Shown here: positions 1-9,267 of the stretch, in pieces
How positions within the stretch are numbered: position 1 is the first letter of the stretch
Layout: the number at the start of each line of letters is the position of its first letter
From: Catenaria anguillulae PL171
Lineage: Eukaryota > Blastocladiomycota > Blastocladiomycetes > Blastocladiales > Catenariaceae
Assembly (NCBI GenBank): GCA_002102555.1
Contig: MCFL01000071.1
Span: forward strand, 59,328 to 123,327
DNA length: 64,000 nucleotides
Direction of reading: 5' to 3'
Position numbers and translations under genes: made by a program
Notes under the pieces: generated by a model
The model's database searches: none
Seen by the model: the letters and a program-made list of their open reading frames with translations, nothing else
Told to the model about the DNA's origin: nothing

Positions 1-735
1 CCCACCCCGCACACCGCGCAGCACGTCTCGCTCTTACCCGCAACACTCCGCGGCCCGCTTGCGCCCTTTGACCTGCTCTCTTCGGCGGCCTTGCCCAACC
101 TGCACGCCCTGCGCATCGACGTGCAAAACCTCGACCTCGACGGCAACCTGCTCCCACAATCTGCCCCGCTCCTCGAATGTCTGGTAGCGCAAAACCTCGC
201 GGGCGACTTTTCACGTGCAGTGGCTGTGGTCGACTTGCTTGCCACTTACCCGCGCTTGTCGCACGTGTGGCTCGACAAGAACCTGTGGTTGCCGATTGCG
301 CAAGTGCACAAGTTGGGGCAGGTGTTGTTTGCAAGCGCGCGACCACCCACATCGTCGTCGTCGCCTAAGAAGCGGCCAAGCACGGGACCTAGAAGCAGGT
401 TGGCCAGGGCCGCATTGCCGCACTTGGATCGAATCGTTATCGATAATGCGCACGCGCAGTGTTTGGTTGGCGGGTGCATGGGTGGGCCGTTGGAGTTGCC
501 GGATCCGCCCGTGGTCTTGGGCGACGATGGCAAGGAGTATTGCATGGCGGGGGCCGTGGAAGCCGGGGTTGGAGCCGTCAACATTTCACAGCCGCAGCTG
601 CAGCAACATGTCGGCATGGGGTTTGCGGATGGAGGCGGCATGGACATGGAAACGTCGCATGGGTTTCGACCGGTGGCTTTAGATGCGGCGTTGAAGTGTC
701 GCGAGTGGATTGAGCAAGTGTACCACCTTGTGTAA
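1..735 (+). CDS. 3' part of an unknown protein, cut by the window edge
   Basis: The frame is open from base 1 and ends at TAA 733-735, leaving 244 residues of a longer protein. The first half reads like a leucine-rich or F-box-associated region, with spaced hydrophobic segments such as LPNLHALRIDV and SAPLLECLVAQNL. The second half has a Ser/Lys/Arg-rich linker (about residues 115-140) and then a Gly- and Met-rich stretch. I do not recognise a family. No start codon can be assigned because the 5' end lies outside the window. An LRR or F-box protein is only a guess from the periodic leucines. Confidence 0.55.
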   Translation, partial: PTPHTAQHVSLLPATLRGPLAPFDLLSSAALPNLHALRIDVQNLDLDGNLLPQSAPLLECLVAQNLAGDFSRAVAVVDLLATYPRLSHVWLDKNLWLPIAQVHKLGQVLFASARPPTSSSSPKKRPSTGPRSRLARAALPHLDRIVIDNAHAQCLVGGCMGGPLELPDPPVVLGDDGKEYCMAGAVEAGVGAVNISQPQLQQHVGMGFADGGGMDMETSHGFRPVALDAALKCREWIEQVYHLV

Positions 736-1242
736 CGAAGAGCCGTTGAAGCACCGATCATCGTGTCTTCAGAGCAATTTCATTCTATCGTGCTGTCCCA
801 ACGACAAATACATAAAGCAGCATCATCCCAATTCGAAGGGTAAACGAAGCAATTTCGCCCCACATTTGAACCCACGCTGGCTCGGAGAGTGAGCCAGCCA
901 GGCCGGGTAGGGCAGCGGAAACTTGCCGAGGCAAGTCCCTGTCGTCTTCCGTATGTTTTTTACGCACAAGCCCGTGGAAACTTGCCGAGGGCACGAGTCG
1001 AGGCGTCTTTGAAGTACGGGGAATTTTAAGCATTGTGTTAAAGAGTTCCTGACGGTCACGTTGCGAATTGGTTTTGTTGGTCTGGCAGACGGGCAAGACA
1101 CACGGAGACTTGCATGTGGATCAGACTTGATCAGGTGATGCGTATCCAAATGACTGCCACCAACCGAACGAGTCCATGATGGCGAGTGAATTTTTGGTAC
1201 AGAAGAACAAGAGCGTGGAGAGCAGGAACCGCCGCTCGTTGG
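736..1242. other. Intergenic stretch without a supported gene
   Basis: This holds the 3' flank of the partial gene and the outer flank of the putative transposon. The only structure seen is a 15-bp direct repeat (GGAAACTTGCCGAGG) at 917-931 and 976-990. Short open frames on the minus strand here have no recognisable content. Confidence 0.5.
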
Positions 1243-1261
1243 CATCGGGAAATGCAATTGG

Positions 1262-1420
1262 GCGATGGTCAGCAATGACTGGACATGGAATGCGATTGCC
1301 GCAGATAGGTGAAGGTGAGTCGGGCAGCAGTTTGGAGCAGTTCGGCATATCGGGCTATCTCAACCGATCGCCGTCCATCGACTTTGTTTGAAGCGTTGGG
1401 TCGCGATTGCAGCCTATCGC
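1262..1420. repeat. Left cluster of GCGAT/ATCGC pentamers
   Basis: GCGAT occurs at 1262, 1292 and 1403, and ATCGC at 1367 and 1416. That is five copies in about 160 bp, where roughly 0.3 would be expected by chance. The same pentamer is dense at the other end of the putative transposon and in its central promoter region. These are candidate transposase-binding subterminal repeats. Confidence 0.5.
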
Positions 1421-1528
1421 TCGGAATGCTGTGCAATTTACATATTGGCATTGAATACACATTAACTTCGACTTCATTCACACCTACTGCAATCCCGCCT
1501 CTGTCTCCTCAAGTAAGGAAATCCACCA

Positions 1529-4500
1529 TCAACGCAGCCGATGCAAGAACCAAGAGCTCCGTTGCTGAGATACTGCCTCCTTGTCGACAAACACGTTGAG
1601 CAACCATTTTGCACACTTCTCAACGCAATTGTCACGATCGATACCTTCTTCGGATGCGAGCGCTCCAAAGTATGGGACCAGATGTGCCGCTGAGACAAAT
1701 TGGTCCAATCCGATTACGCCGAGTCGTCCCCTTGCCAACACAGGCACACCACTTGATCGCTCGAAAAGGAGAATGTCACCGCCAGGCATGAATCGCGTGA
1801 AATATTGGCCGAATGCGACAATGTAAGAGGTTGGGGTCGACTTGGGGTCGTAAACTGCTTCAATTGAGGAAAAGTAATCGAATTGGATGAAGAGCCGGGG
1901 AAGGAAAATGGAGTAGGTATCGTTGAGATTGTCGATCTGTAAAGTGAACGAATGAACACGTTGGTCATTGCATGCATGCTGGCTTTGTGCTGGTTGCCAC
2001 CAAAAGATTGGGTCAATATTTTGACGGAAATAGACGAACCACAGCAAAATCTCGACGGACGTGCCCGTGGAACTTGGTTACTCGGCCGAATATGGACTCC
2101 TCCACCACGGCCTGCGCGAGGTTGCTCCAACGATCAATGACCAGTTTTTTCTGCAGGTGACACCTGCATATGTGGGAAAGCGATGTGGAAAGGTCAAATC
2201 GGCAATTGCTTCGTGAGATGCATAGGGTGAGCAGCGTACATTGTAAACTCGATACTTGAGCGCCTCGTTGACTGCGGCTGCATTGAATGACCCGTATTTT
2301 TTGCCCCTGTGTTGGGAGGTATATGCAAGTTAGCGGAGGCTCACGCAATGTTGCCAGCGCGACGGCACACCTTCAAACGAAACTAGGAAACGTACTCAAT
2401 CGACGTCATGACGTACTCCCCGAAAAGCCTCTTCAAACCTTTCAAATCTGCGAATCGCTGCTCCAAGTCCTCGAGCGCGTGGTACGCTGGTCCCCGTTTT
2501 GCACGTAGCTTGGTGTAAATCGACCAACAATGCTTGTCAACGCCACGTACTTCGCCCGCTGGCGGAACTGCTGGTCTTGCGCTCGCCTTTTCCCCTGTAT
2601 CTGCTCGGTTTTCGTCTATGCCATCGCCTGTATCCGCCTCGTCGGCCTCATCATCCTCGCTCACCTCGCCTGTTTCTTCGGCGGCATCGTTACCGTCAAT
2701 GCGACTGGTTGATTTGACATGCACAGCAGACTCGAGTGGGACCAAAGGGCAACGCGGATCATTGTCACGGGCGCCGTCACGCACTTCTTCAACGTGGCGC
2801 AGGATTGCCTGTGCTGTGGGACCCCAGTTGCGGAGGTTGACGAGGCCAGGATGGAAGAGGGCGAGATGAGCAAACTGGGAGCAAAATGCATCATAAGCGA
2901 TGACACGGTTGAATGCCGACAGTTCGAGGCTTCCACGCCCATTCGTGCGTTTGGCAGGTGCCTTGACTGATGACTTGTGCATGAGCTCGGCATGCAAGGC
3001 CCGTCGTGGTGCCGTGAGTTGTGCCAAATTTGGTCGTGGATCGGTCAAAATGGTTGGTCATGTGCAGAACCAATGCTTGTGGGACCGGTGCGTCAAAGAC
3101 ATTGAAAACTCCGCGACAAGGAAAAAGAAGTTGTCAAGCCTCGTCATTGAGTTCCTCCAGCATGGACGACGTGATGACGCGTGCACGGGCAATATGCATG
3201 AGAATGGCAAACGAAGTGAAAGTGCCGACGACAAGCATGTTGATGAGTTCCGAGTCAATGCCATCGAAAAAATCGACAAGGAGAAGCGGAAACACCTGGA
3301 TGCACAGCGTCAGTCAAGCATGACGGTGCCAACTCAAAAACAGAGACGTACACAGGCAAGCGAGTGCCACTCGGCTCCAGTCAACAGCGTAAAGTCTGAG
3401 ATGGATAACGCCCGAAGTGAGCTGGCGGTGCACATTGGAACAGCGTGCAGGCGACGAAAGAGTCGCTGGCGTAACCCAGGCTTCTTCGAAAACTCTGCTT
3501 GCAGTGCGCCACAGAGATGTCGACCAAATACGCCGATTAGCAGTTGGTGCAGCTCGTCCGCGGCAAAAGTCGAGAATATATTGAAGTTGTTCGGTAAACC
3601 CCATAAGCCCGACTAGAAGAAACCGACGTGTCAGCTTGTTCGCACCTCGCGAAAGTTGGAGCAAAGATGCACATACCCAAACACTCAGATGTATGCCATC
3701 ATCTTTCTCTTTGGTCTGAACGCCTGTTTTGGTAACGAGCTCCGAATTGGCGGCGGCGTACAACGCTTGAATATCCTTTGTGCTGCGCGGTTCGGGATCC
3801 TTGCATCGTTCCGCAAAAGAAGCAATTGTGGCAGGACAAATGGGACACGCGCGGTTTTGCTTCGTGAGACTGATGAGAGCGAGCTCAGGCAAGTCGGCAA
3901 TGTAGAGGAGGATGTGGGGGTGTGCCATGTAGAATTCCCCGCTGGGGAAACGCAATGGGTACCACTAAACGAAGACGGCAATAATCAAAACGGAGTACAC
4001 CATATGTCAGTCGCAAGCAAAGGTGAGGAAGGATGAGGAGCTCAGACAAGGGCAAGGGCAATGACGCACTGTTCACAGGCATTCACGAATGCGGGATCAT
4101 TGAAGAAAAGGTGGCGCATGGCCGAATGGAAAACCGTTTTGTTGATATGAGATGCGTCGGTCATAACAGAAACGTCAAGATGCTCTTCTGCGGGTTGGAC
4201 CAGGTAGCCGACAAGGATGGATGCACCTGAACTTGGGCTGGCGCGCGCATCCGAAGAGTGCATTGCACAAGTGAGGTAGAGTGGCCAGAGTGTACGGCGG
4301 TTGAATACCTGTGCATAACACAGCACAAAGGGTCAATTCGTATCCGCATCAAACACAGTAATGAACAGTACGTACAACGCTTTTATCCGAGGCGAGAACC
4401 AGTGGAATCAACACGTGGCCAAATGGAAGCAATTTGAGAGCCTCGGCCCAAGCGTCGCCAGGTTTGATGTCACCAAAGACTCGCTCAAGCCCATTTTCCG

Positions 4501-5445
4501 TTGAGCGCAGGTGCACTTCGGGCTCCATCGAAAGTTTGGTAGCGAGATGCGGTCGAGAAACGAGCGTTTCGACGCACGACATGAAGTTTCGGTAGTACAA
4601 GGGTACTCGCGGTCATGTTCGTCGTGGAAGACAGCCTTTTCGCCAAGTAAAGCAAAGTCGGATTCCATGAGTTCCCGCCCTTTTGCTGGCGACAAAATTC
4701 GTCGCGCCGTTCAGGAAAGTGGGCAAGAAGGAGATTGTTGAGTGCGTGGGCCTGGGCGTCAGATAATCGTGCCTCGACGTTGGTATAGGAGGACAATTCG
4801 AACGAAAACATGGACGGAAATGGGTCATATGGCGGCCGGTCCTGGTTGGGCGGCTTTGGATGGAGATGTTCTGGGATTGTCGCTGGATCGAGTGGAATCG
4901 GTGAATGGCAATCGGCGGCAAGAAACTTCCCTGTGAACGCAAAGAGCAATCAGTCGACCGTCAATTGTTGGAGGCTCGAGAAACGCAGCATTCCTGTGCA
5001 CACCTGCTTCATAGTAGCGGAACCCGCGAACGTTGTAACCAGACTCTTTTCCTCCCTCGCTTGACGTATCTGCCGGCCTGTCCTCATCGACTTCCATTCT
5101 GTCGTCGCCACCAGTATCCCCAGATGTCGCCGATTCGCGCAGGTCCGGCATTTGAAACAGCTCAAAGGTTGGCTCGGGACTCGGTGGAGGCCCATCAGGA
5201 AAGCCTGGCGGGACGAATGCTGGATCGTGGCCGGGAAGAAACACCTCTGCGGGCGTGCTACCTGCAGAGCGTTGGCTTGTTGGTGGGCTCGAGGCGCAAG
5301 AGCCATTAGGCTTGTGGCCCCAATGGACTTTGCGCCCATGGCTGGTCGCGAAGCGTTTCGAGCAATATTGACACGGGAACTTGAAGGGACGGTCCTGCTC
5401 GCCAGGGTTTGAATCGGCATTGTCACGGGTATTCAAGGTATTCAT
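1529..5445 (-). CDS. Plavaka/KDZ-like transposase (multi-exon or degenerate)
   Basis: The gene starts at 5445 with an acidic protein carrying an N-terminal C2H2-like finger (CQYCSKRF...H...H). An intron of about 70 bp near 4935-5005 links to a DPFPS.FSFEL segment typical of Plavaka-like transposases. Further downstream come LKLLPFGHVLIPLVLASDKS (about 4370-4450), a TLWPLYLT...ILVGYL block (4190-4310), and YIADLPELALISL with a Cys-x2-Cys (CPICP) motif (3850-3910). These blocks appear in family order. The C-terminal part (1529-3300) is spread over several frames and includes an acidic Glu/Asp-rich stretch near 2650. The breaks may be introns or decay; I could not join all exons, and coding ends at or near 1529. 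The protein would act in the nucleus to cut and move the element. It shares a divergent promoter region with the gene at 5935. Confidence 0.6.
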
Positions 5446-5685
5446 GCTGACAAGCCATCTACTCGGAAGTATTCATAGTTGAGAAGCACAAGTCGCCGCC
5501 GTTGAAGGACATGAGAGTGAGAAGAGAAACCAAATGAGGTCGCTGAGAGACTTACTCAAGTGACGCCCAGGCCCGACATGTGCTCTCATGACACCCCTCA
5601 CGGATAGCATCCTGCGTGCGCTACAAAGCGTTTCAGTCAGTGACGTGGCGGTGGAAAATAGTCACAGCATCTTGCGTTTGGAACA

Positions 5686-5733
5686 GCGATTTCCGGTCGT
5701 AGTGTGCGATCGGTGGCGATGGACAGAGATCGC
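5686..5733. promoter_or_regulatory. Central GCGAT cluster between two divergent genes
   Basis: GCGAT at 5686, 5706 and 5716 and ATCGC at 5729 give four copies in 48 bp, between the starts of the transposase-like gene (5445) and the companion gene (5935). The same word marks both ends of the element. A bound transposase could therefore also regulate its own promoter, which is inference. Confidence 0.4.
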
Positions 5734-5897
5734 AAGGTGTCGTTGCGTTTGTTCGCATTCTCTCACGCGTCGGCGTGTATCCTATTCGCCTTCGACGTAA
5801 GTGGCGGTGTTTCAGATCCATATGACGGCATTCCGTATCGAGCACGTTTTCTGTCCCCATGGCAAAGCACTGGCGTCGATTGCCGCACCAGCAGGAC

Positions 5898-5903
5898 ATA
5901 TAT
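5898..5903 (+). promoter_or_regulatory. TATA-box candidate for the companion gene
   Basis: A TATATA word lies about 37 bp upstream of the first in-frame ATG (5935). If used, transcription would begin close to that ATG, and translation may then start at a later in-frame ATG such as 5977. Confidence 0.35.
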
Positions 5904-5934
5904 AGAGCCGAACCACCCCCGCCCATCCTCGGCC

Positions 5935-7646
5935 ATGGCCTTCAACGACTGCCGAACCAAGGGTCGATCATGCCACATGTCTCACAACAGCATGGACGCC
6001 GAACAATTCAAAGCCTACCTAGCATCCATGTCCGAAGCCGAGCGGGCTGGATTCCTTGCGAGCTTCCTCGCCCCTGTTGCTGGTCCATCGACCCAACCGC
6101 CGGCTGCCACCTCCAACCACCTTCCTCGGTCCGCCATCGAGCCAGTTCCGCCTTCCCCGCTCGCGCCCATGCGACTGGCTTATAACCCCACGCCCGCGTC
6201 GCCTCGTACCACTGCACCCGCCGCATCCCGCGCTATGACAACAGCACCGCCTAACTTGAGGCCAACCACGACCACATCTGTCCCTAGTACCGTGATCAAC
6301 ACCAACTCGTCCCCGCTTGGACACCCCATGGTCCCAAACGGTGCTTCTCCGTTGACTTCCGCATTGTCTACGGCCACCTCGACGCCCACGCACACTATGT
6401 CGCGCCAAGCTCGCAAGTTCCGCTCGATTGACGACGCCGCCGCGACCATGTCTCAAGATGAAGTTCTCGAGTCGCTCAAGCGTCCTTTGGAGGCTGAAAC
6501 GACGCCGTTAAAATCCAACAAAAAGTCGCGGTCGTCCGGCGCAAAGGCCAGTTCCGCTGCCAAGGACGACAAAGATACTGAAAACTGGAAGACTTTGGTC
6601 TCCGGGTACATCCGTGCGCGCCTCTATGCGCTCCTTCCATCAGATTTCCAGGAAGCGGCCATCGTTATTCAACTTGCAACTGGAGCGCCGGACGACTTCT
6701 TCACTGTGTCCGAGGTATGACTCGCATTCATTCGCTGATCGATGACCACGCAACAATGCTTTACCTCATGTTGCTGACCGTCTCTCTGTAGTACTCGAGT
6801 CTCCTCGGTCGCGCAAGAAAGACTTTGGCGACACGGCAGGCAACCGCGATCAGCACCCTTCTCAGGGTTCGGGCCAACGTGACGCTCATGCGCCAGCTTG
6901 GCGTGGAGCTGGCGTCTGCATCTGTCGACCCAACAATGGTTGTGCGCCGGTTTTCCGCCAAGCCTGACGACTGGGCTACCATTGTCATGGTGGAGGCAAG
7001 CAAGGTGACCGGTCAAGAGACAACTTTCAAGATCCGCTCGCTTTTTGCGAAATTCGTTCTTCTCGTGATCGAGAAGTCTTGTATGTCTGCAGTCTCAAGT
7101 TTCCGGATGTGCTCGTTGACTGATCACCTCGTTTCTCGTTTCACAGCGCCCAACTTCGCTGATGCGCTGTCAAAGCAGCTCATCGCCGCACACAATCTGG
7201 ACAAGGAGGCGAAGAGTCCCCAACCGTCTTCTCCCTTCCTCAAGGACCACCTGGTTGGTCTCATCGCCGTCTCCGTGGTGATGGTATGCCTATCCCGCTC
7301 GCTCCAGCCATAGTCATGCACATCCTCAAACTCAAACCGTTGATTGTGCTTCCATTTCTAGTTCATTGTCGGCTCGATTCCGCATCTTCCCGACGACTCT
7401 GTACTTGCCTCGCAAATGACAGGGTCCAAGGAACGGGAAACCAAGGCCAATGCGATTGCCGCCTACTTTTTGGCAAATCCGCAGGACCGCCTCTTGCAGG
7501 CGGTTGTGGACGGCCTGCGCGACGTGTACCACACCGTTGACGTGTTTGCGGCCAAGAAGTGCGGCCTGGCGGTTTCGGAGGAGCCGGACGATGGCGAAGA
7601 CGAGAATGGGCAGCAAGAAGGTGGCGGCGAGGATGAGGGTGTTTGA
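5935..7646 (+). CDS. Unknown protein, companion gene of the putative transposon
   Basis: Four exons join in phase: 5935-6714, 6792-7080, 7147-7283, 7362-7646. Introns are about 66-78 bp with GTATG-type donors. The product would be 496 aa. Residues about 20-190 are low-complexity Pro/Thr/Ser/Ala. A basic, NLS-like patch (KSNKKSRSS) lies near residue 200. From about residue 215 a helical domain follows (WKTLVSGYIRARLYALLPSD, then RARKTLATRQ and KIRSLFAKFVLLVIEKS). The tail is acidic and Gln/Gly-rich. I do not recognise a family. It lies head-to-head with the transposase-like gene, inside the GCGAT clusters, so it may be an accessory transposition protein. The start could also be 5977 (MSHNSMDAEQ), which fits better behind the TATA word. 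Confidence 0.65.
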
Positions 7647-7795
7647 GTCGTTTGCTGCTGTCGGTTGTTCTAAAGAATGTATTTGTGAAATAATGTATAC
7701 GCCGCTGTACCGCCTGAACCTCGTTATTACCGTCATCGTGCGTGAAGTGCGCATGAGACGAGCCGATGTAGTCGCCTTGTACTCTGCCATTCGTG

Positions 7796-8095
7796 GCGAT
7801 AGGCCACCATCGCCCAAATGTGCTGGCTGTACATCACTTGCGATAGCTTGCGATTGAACAATGAGAATCGAACGATTTCGCATAGTATCGCTCAAGATGG
7901 CCACACCACCATGCCAGGTAATCGCTCGCCATGGGCAGCGATTCCAAACGATTGCTTGACTAGAATGTGCGGCGATGTATCGCCATGTCGAGCCAGCACC
8001 AAGGCAACTGGGCGATCGACGTCAGTAGCCAGAAATCTATTTGCTATCGAAAAATGGCACGACATCACTGAGCATCTCGTGAAATCGACGGCGAT
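7796..8095. repeat. Right cluster of GCGAT/ATCGC pentamers
   Basis: Eleven copies occur in 300 bp: GCGAT at 7796, 7840, 7850, 7938, 7972, 8012 and 8091, and ATCGC at 7809, 7887, 7921 and 7979. Chance expectation is about 0.6. The rest of 7647-8173 holds no supported gene. Confidence 0.55.
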
Positions 8096-8173
8096 TCTGG
8101 CCAGAACGGTTTCCCGATGGGGATGTTGGATCATTGCAGGAATTCTAGAATTTCGAGCACAATCATGTTCTAC

Positions 8174-9007
8174 TCAACATCCAACCTGGCTCGCACTCAC
8201 TTCAATGACATCCCCATGCACCAGTTCCAGGTCGTTGACTGTCCTAGACTCACGATCCTTCCACTCTCCCTTCCAAAGCAGAGTCCCATCGAAGTCAAAC
8301 CGGAAGTCCTCCATCATGGCGCCCTTCTTGTCGGCATACGCCTTGACAATTTTGTCAAACGGTGCTGACGAGCGGACATTAAACTCCATCTCAGATCCGG
8401 TTATATCACGGAGTCTGAGATTGATGCGGTCCGACAACCTACAATATACGGCAGGGAAAGGAGGCACGTTGAGTGACAATACTTGAGCGAATCGAGTAAG
8501 CGAATAGGGCGTGCCGTGTGCATACTCGAGGCCGGTCTTGTTGGCAGCTGCCGACGGCAACTTGGGTAGTTCCAAGCCCATGTCCCACACACGCGCATCC
8601 ATGTCGGGCCCAAACCGGGCCTTGTACAAATCCACCGTGTTTTGACGGCGGCGGGCACGGTTGGCGGCGTCTTGGGCGTTGGCGCCATCCGGGTCATGAT
8701 GAATCCAAAGGCCGATGGCCAAGCACATTGGAATGTAGGATTGGGTGTCGAGGATGTGGTCATGCCAGACTTTGTCAATCATCGGCGAGGGAGACAAGAG
8801 CTTGGCATGTTCGTCGCGGTGAGCATACTTGAGCACCAAGAACCGACGGTACTCGCGCTCGAGGATGTTGGCATCAACCCTCGGAAACTTGACTTCCAAG
8901 CGGCGACGGAGGGCGGTGAGGTCCAGACCGTAACGCCATTCGAGCAGGTAGGCAATTGGGTCGGCGACCGTTGCGACGAGCGAATCAGAGGCGGTGGTGA
9001 TGGCCAT
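8174..9007 (-). CDS. GRDP-like (DUF1399-type) domain fused to a SUMO-like domain (GRDP1)
   Basis: A single exon of 277 aa starts at ATG 9007 (MAITTASDSLVAT), the start shared by all family members here. Residues about 10-150 form a GRDP-like domain, with EYRRFLVLKYAHRDEH, then KVWHDHILDTQSYIPMCLA and a WIHHDPDG motif; the invariant Trp-His and His residues are the family signature. Residues about 195-277 resemble SUMO (FDGTLL, then LELVHGDVIEV) and end in SQVGC rather than a Gly-Gly. The molecular role of GRDP domains is not settled. The SUMO-like tail suggests protein-protein interaction or a modifier-like fold, which is inference. It is divergently paired with the PEX1-like gene, 260 bp apart. 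Confidence 0.7.
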   Translation of the reverse strand: MAITTASDSLVATVADPIAYLLEWRYGLDLTALRRRLEVKFPRVDANILEREYRRFLVLKYAHRDEHAKLLSPSPMIDKVWHDHILDTQSYIPMCLAIGLWIHHDPDGANAQDAANRARRRQNTVDLYKARFGPDMDARVWDMGLELPKLPSAAANKTGLEYAHGTPYSLTRFAQVLSLNVPPFPAVYCRLSDRINLRLRDITGSEMEFNVRSSAPFDKIVKAYADKKGAMMEDFRFDFDGTLLWKGEWKDRESRTVNDLELVHGDVIEVSASQVGC

Positions 9008-9267
9008 GATAGGTAGGGATTGAGCAGTTGAGTAGTTTAGTATCGGTGTCGGCGAGTTTTTCTTGGCCGATGCATACATGTACATGGACAGCAGACACAG
9101 AAGAGCCGGACTTGACGGCCATCGCATTCACACCATTCGCCACGCTGATTCATGTCTCGCAGGCACCTTGAGAAGACGAAAGACAAAAGACCACATCGAC
9201 ATCGACATCGACGGATTGCGGCTGTGATGTAATACAAATAATTGAAAAGCTCATCTCTGAATGCACT
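9008..9267. promoter_or_regulatory. Shared upstream region of the divergent GRDP1/PEX1-like pair
   Basis: This 260-bp spacer separates two divergent start codons, and a homologous spacer (54372-54612) separates the duplicated pair. It contains three tandem copies of CATCGA near 9202-9220, against two in the right copy. No TATA word is obvious. Confidence 0.35.

Larger units (their letters stand above)
1243..8119. mobile_element. Putative Plavaka/KDZ-like DNA transposon of about 6.9 kb with two divergent genes
   Basis: The element is inferred from three things. A transposase-like gene lies on the minus strand (1529-5445) and a second gene diverges from it (5935-7646). The pentamer GCGAT/ATCGC is strongly clustered at 1262-1420 (5 copies), 5686-5733 (4 copies) and 7796-8095 (11 copies), like the subterminal repeats of DNA transposons. 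A 10-bp inverted pair (CATCGGGAAA at 1243-1252, TTTCCCGATG at 8110-8119) sits just outside the outer clusters and could be short terminal inverted repeats. The boundaries are therefore tentative. GTTGG occurs just outside both ends (1238-1242 and 8125-8129), but not at equal distance, so I do not call it a target-site duplication. The right end stops about 55 bp short of the neighbouring GRDP gene. Confidence 0.5.

Noticed and set aside
917-990. 15-bp direct repeat GGAAACTTGCCGAGG
   Set aside because: Only two copies 59 bp apart, with no link to the transposon ends or a gene.
2900-3616. A 238-aa open frame on the plus strand inside the transposase region
   Set aside because: It lies antisense to the transposase-like gene and has no recognisable domain; the minus-strand blocks explain the region better.
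8142-8157. GAATTCTAGAATTTC palindrome, heat-shock-element-like
   Set aside because: It lies downstream of the GRDP1 stop and outside any promoter I can support; a 12-bp AT-rich palindrome alone is weak.
8405-8460. Possible intron in GRDP1 with donor GTATTG and acceptor TTGTAG
   Set aside because: Its 44-bp length would break the frame, while the unspliced frame gives the same 277-aa length as the GRDP3 product.
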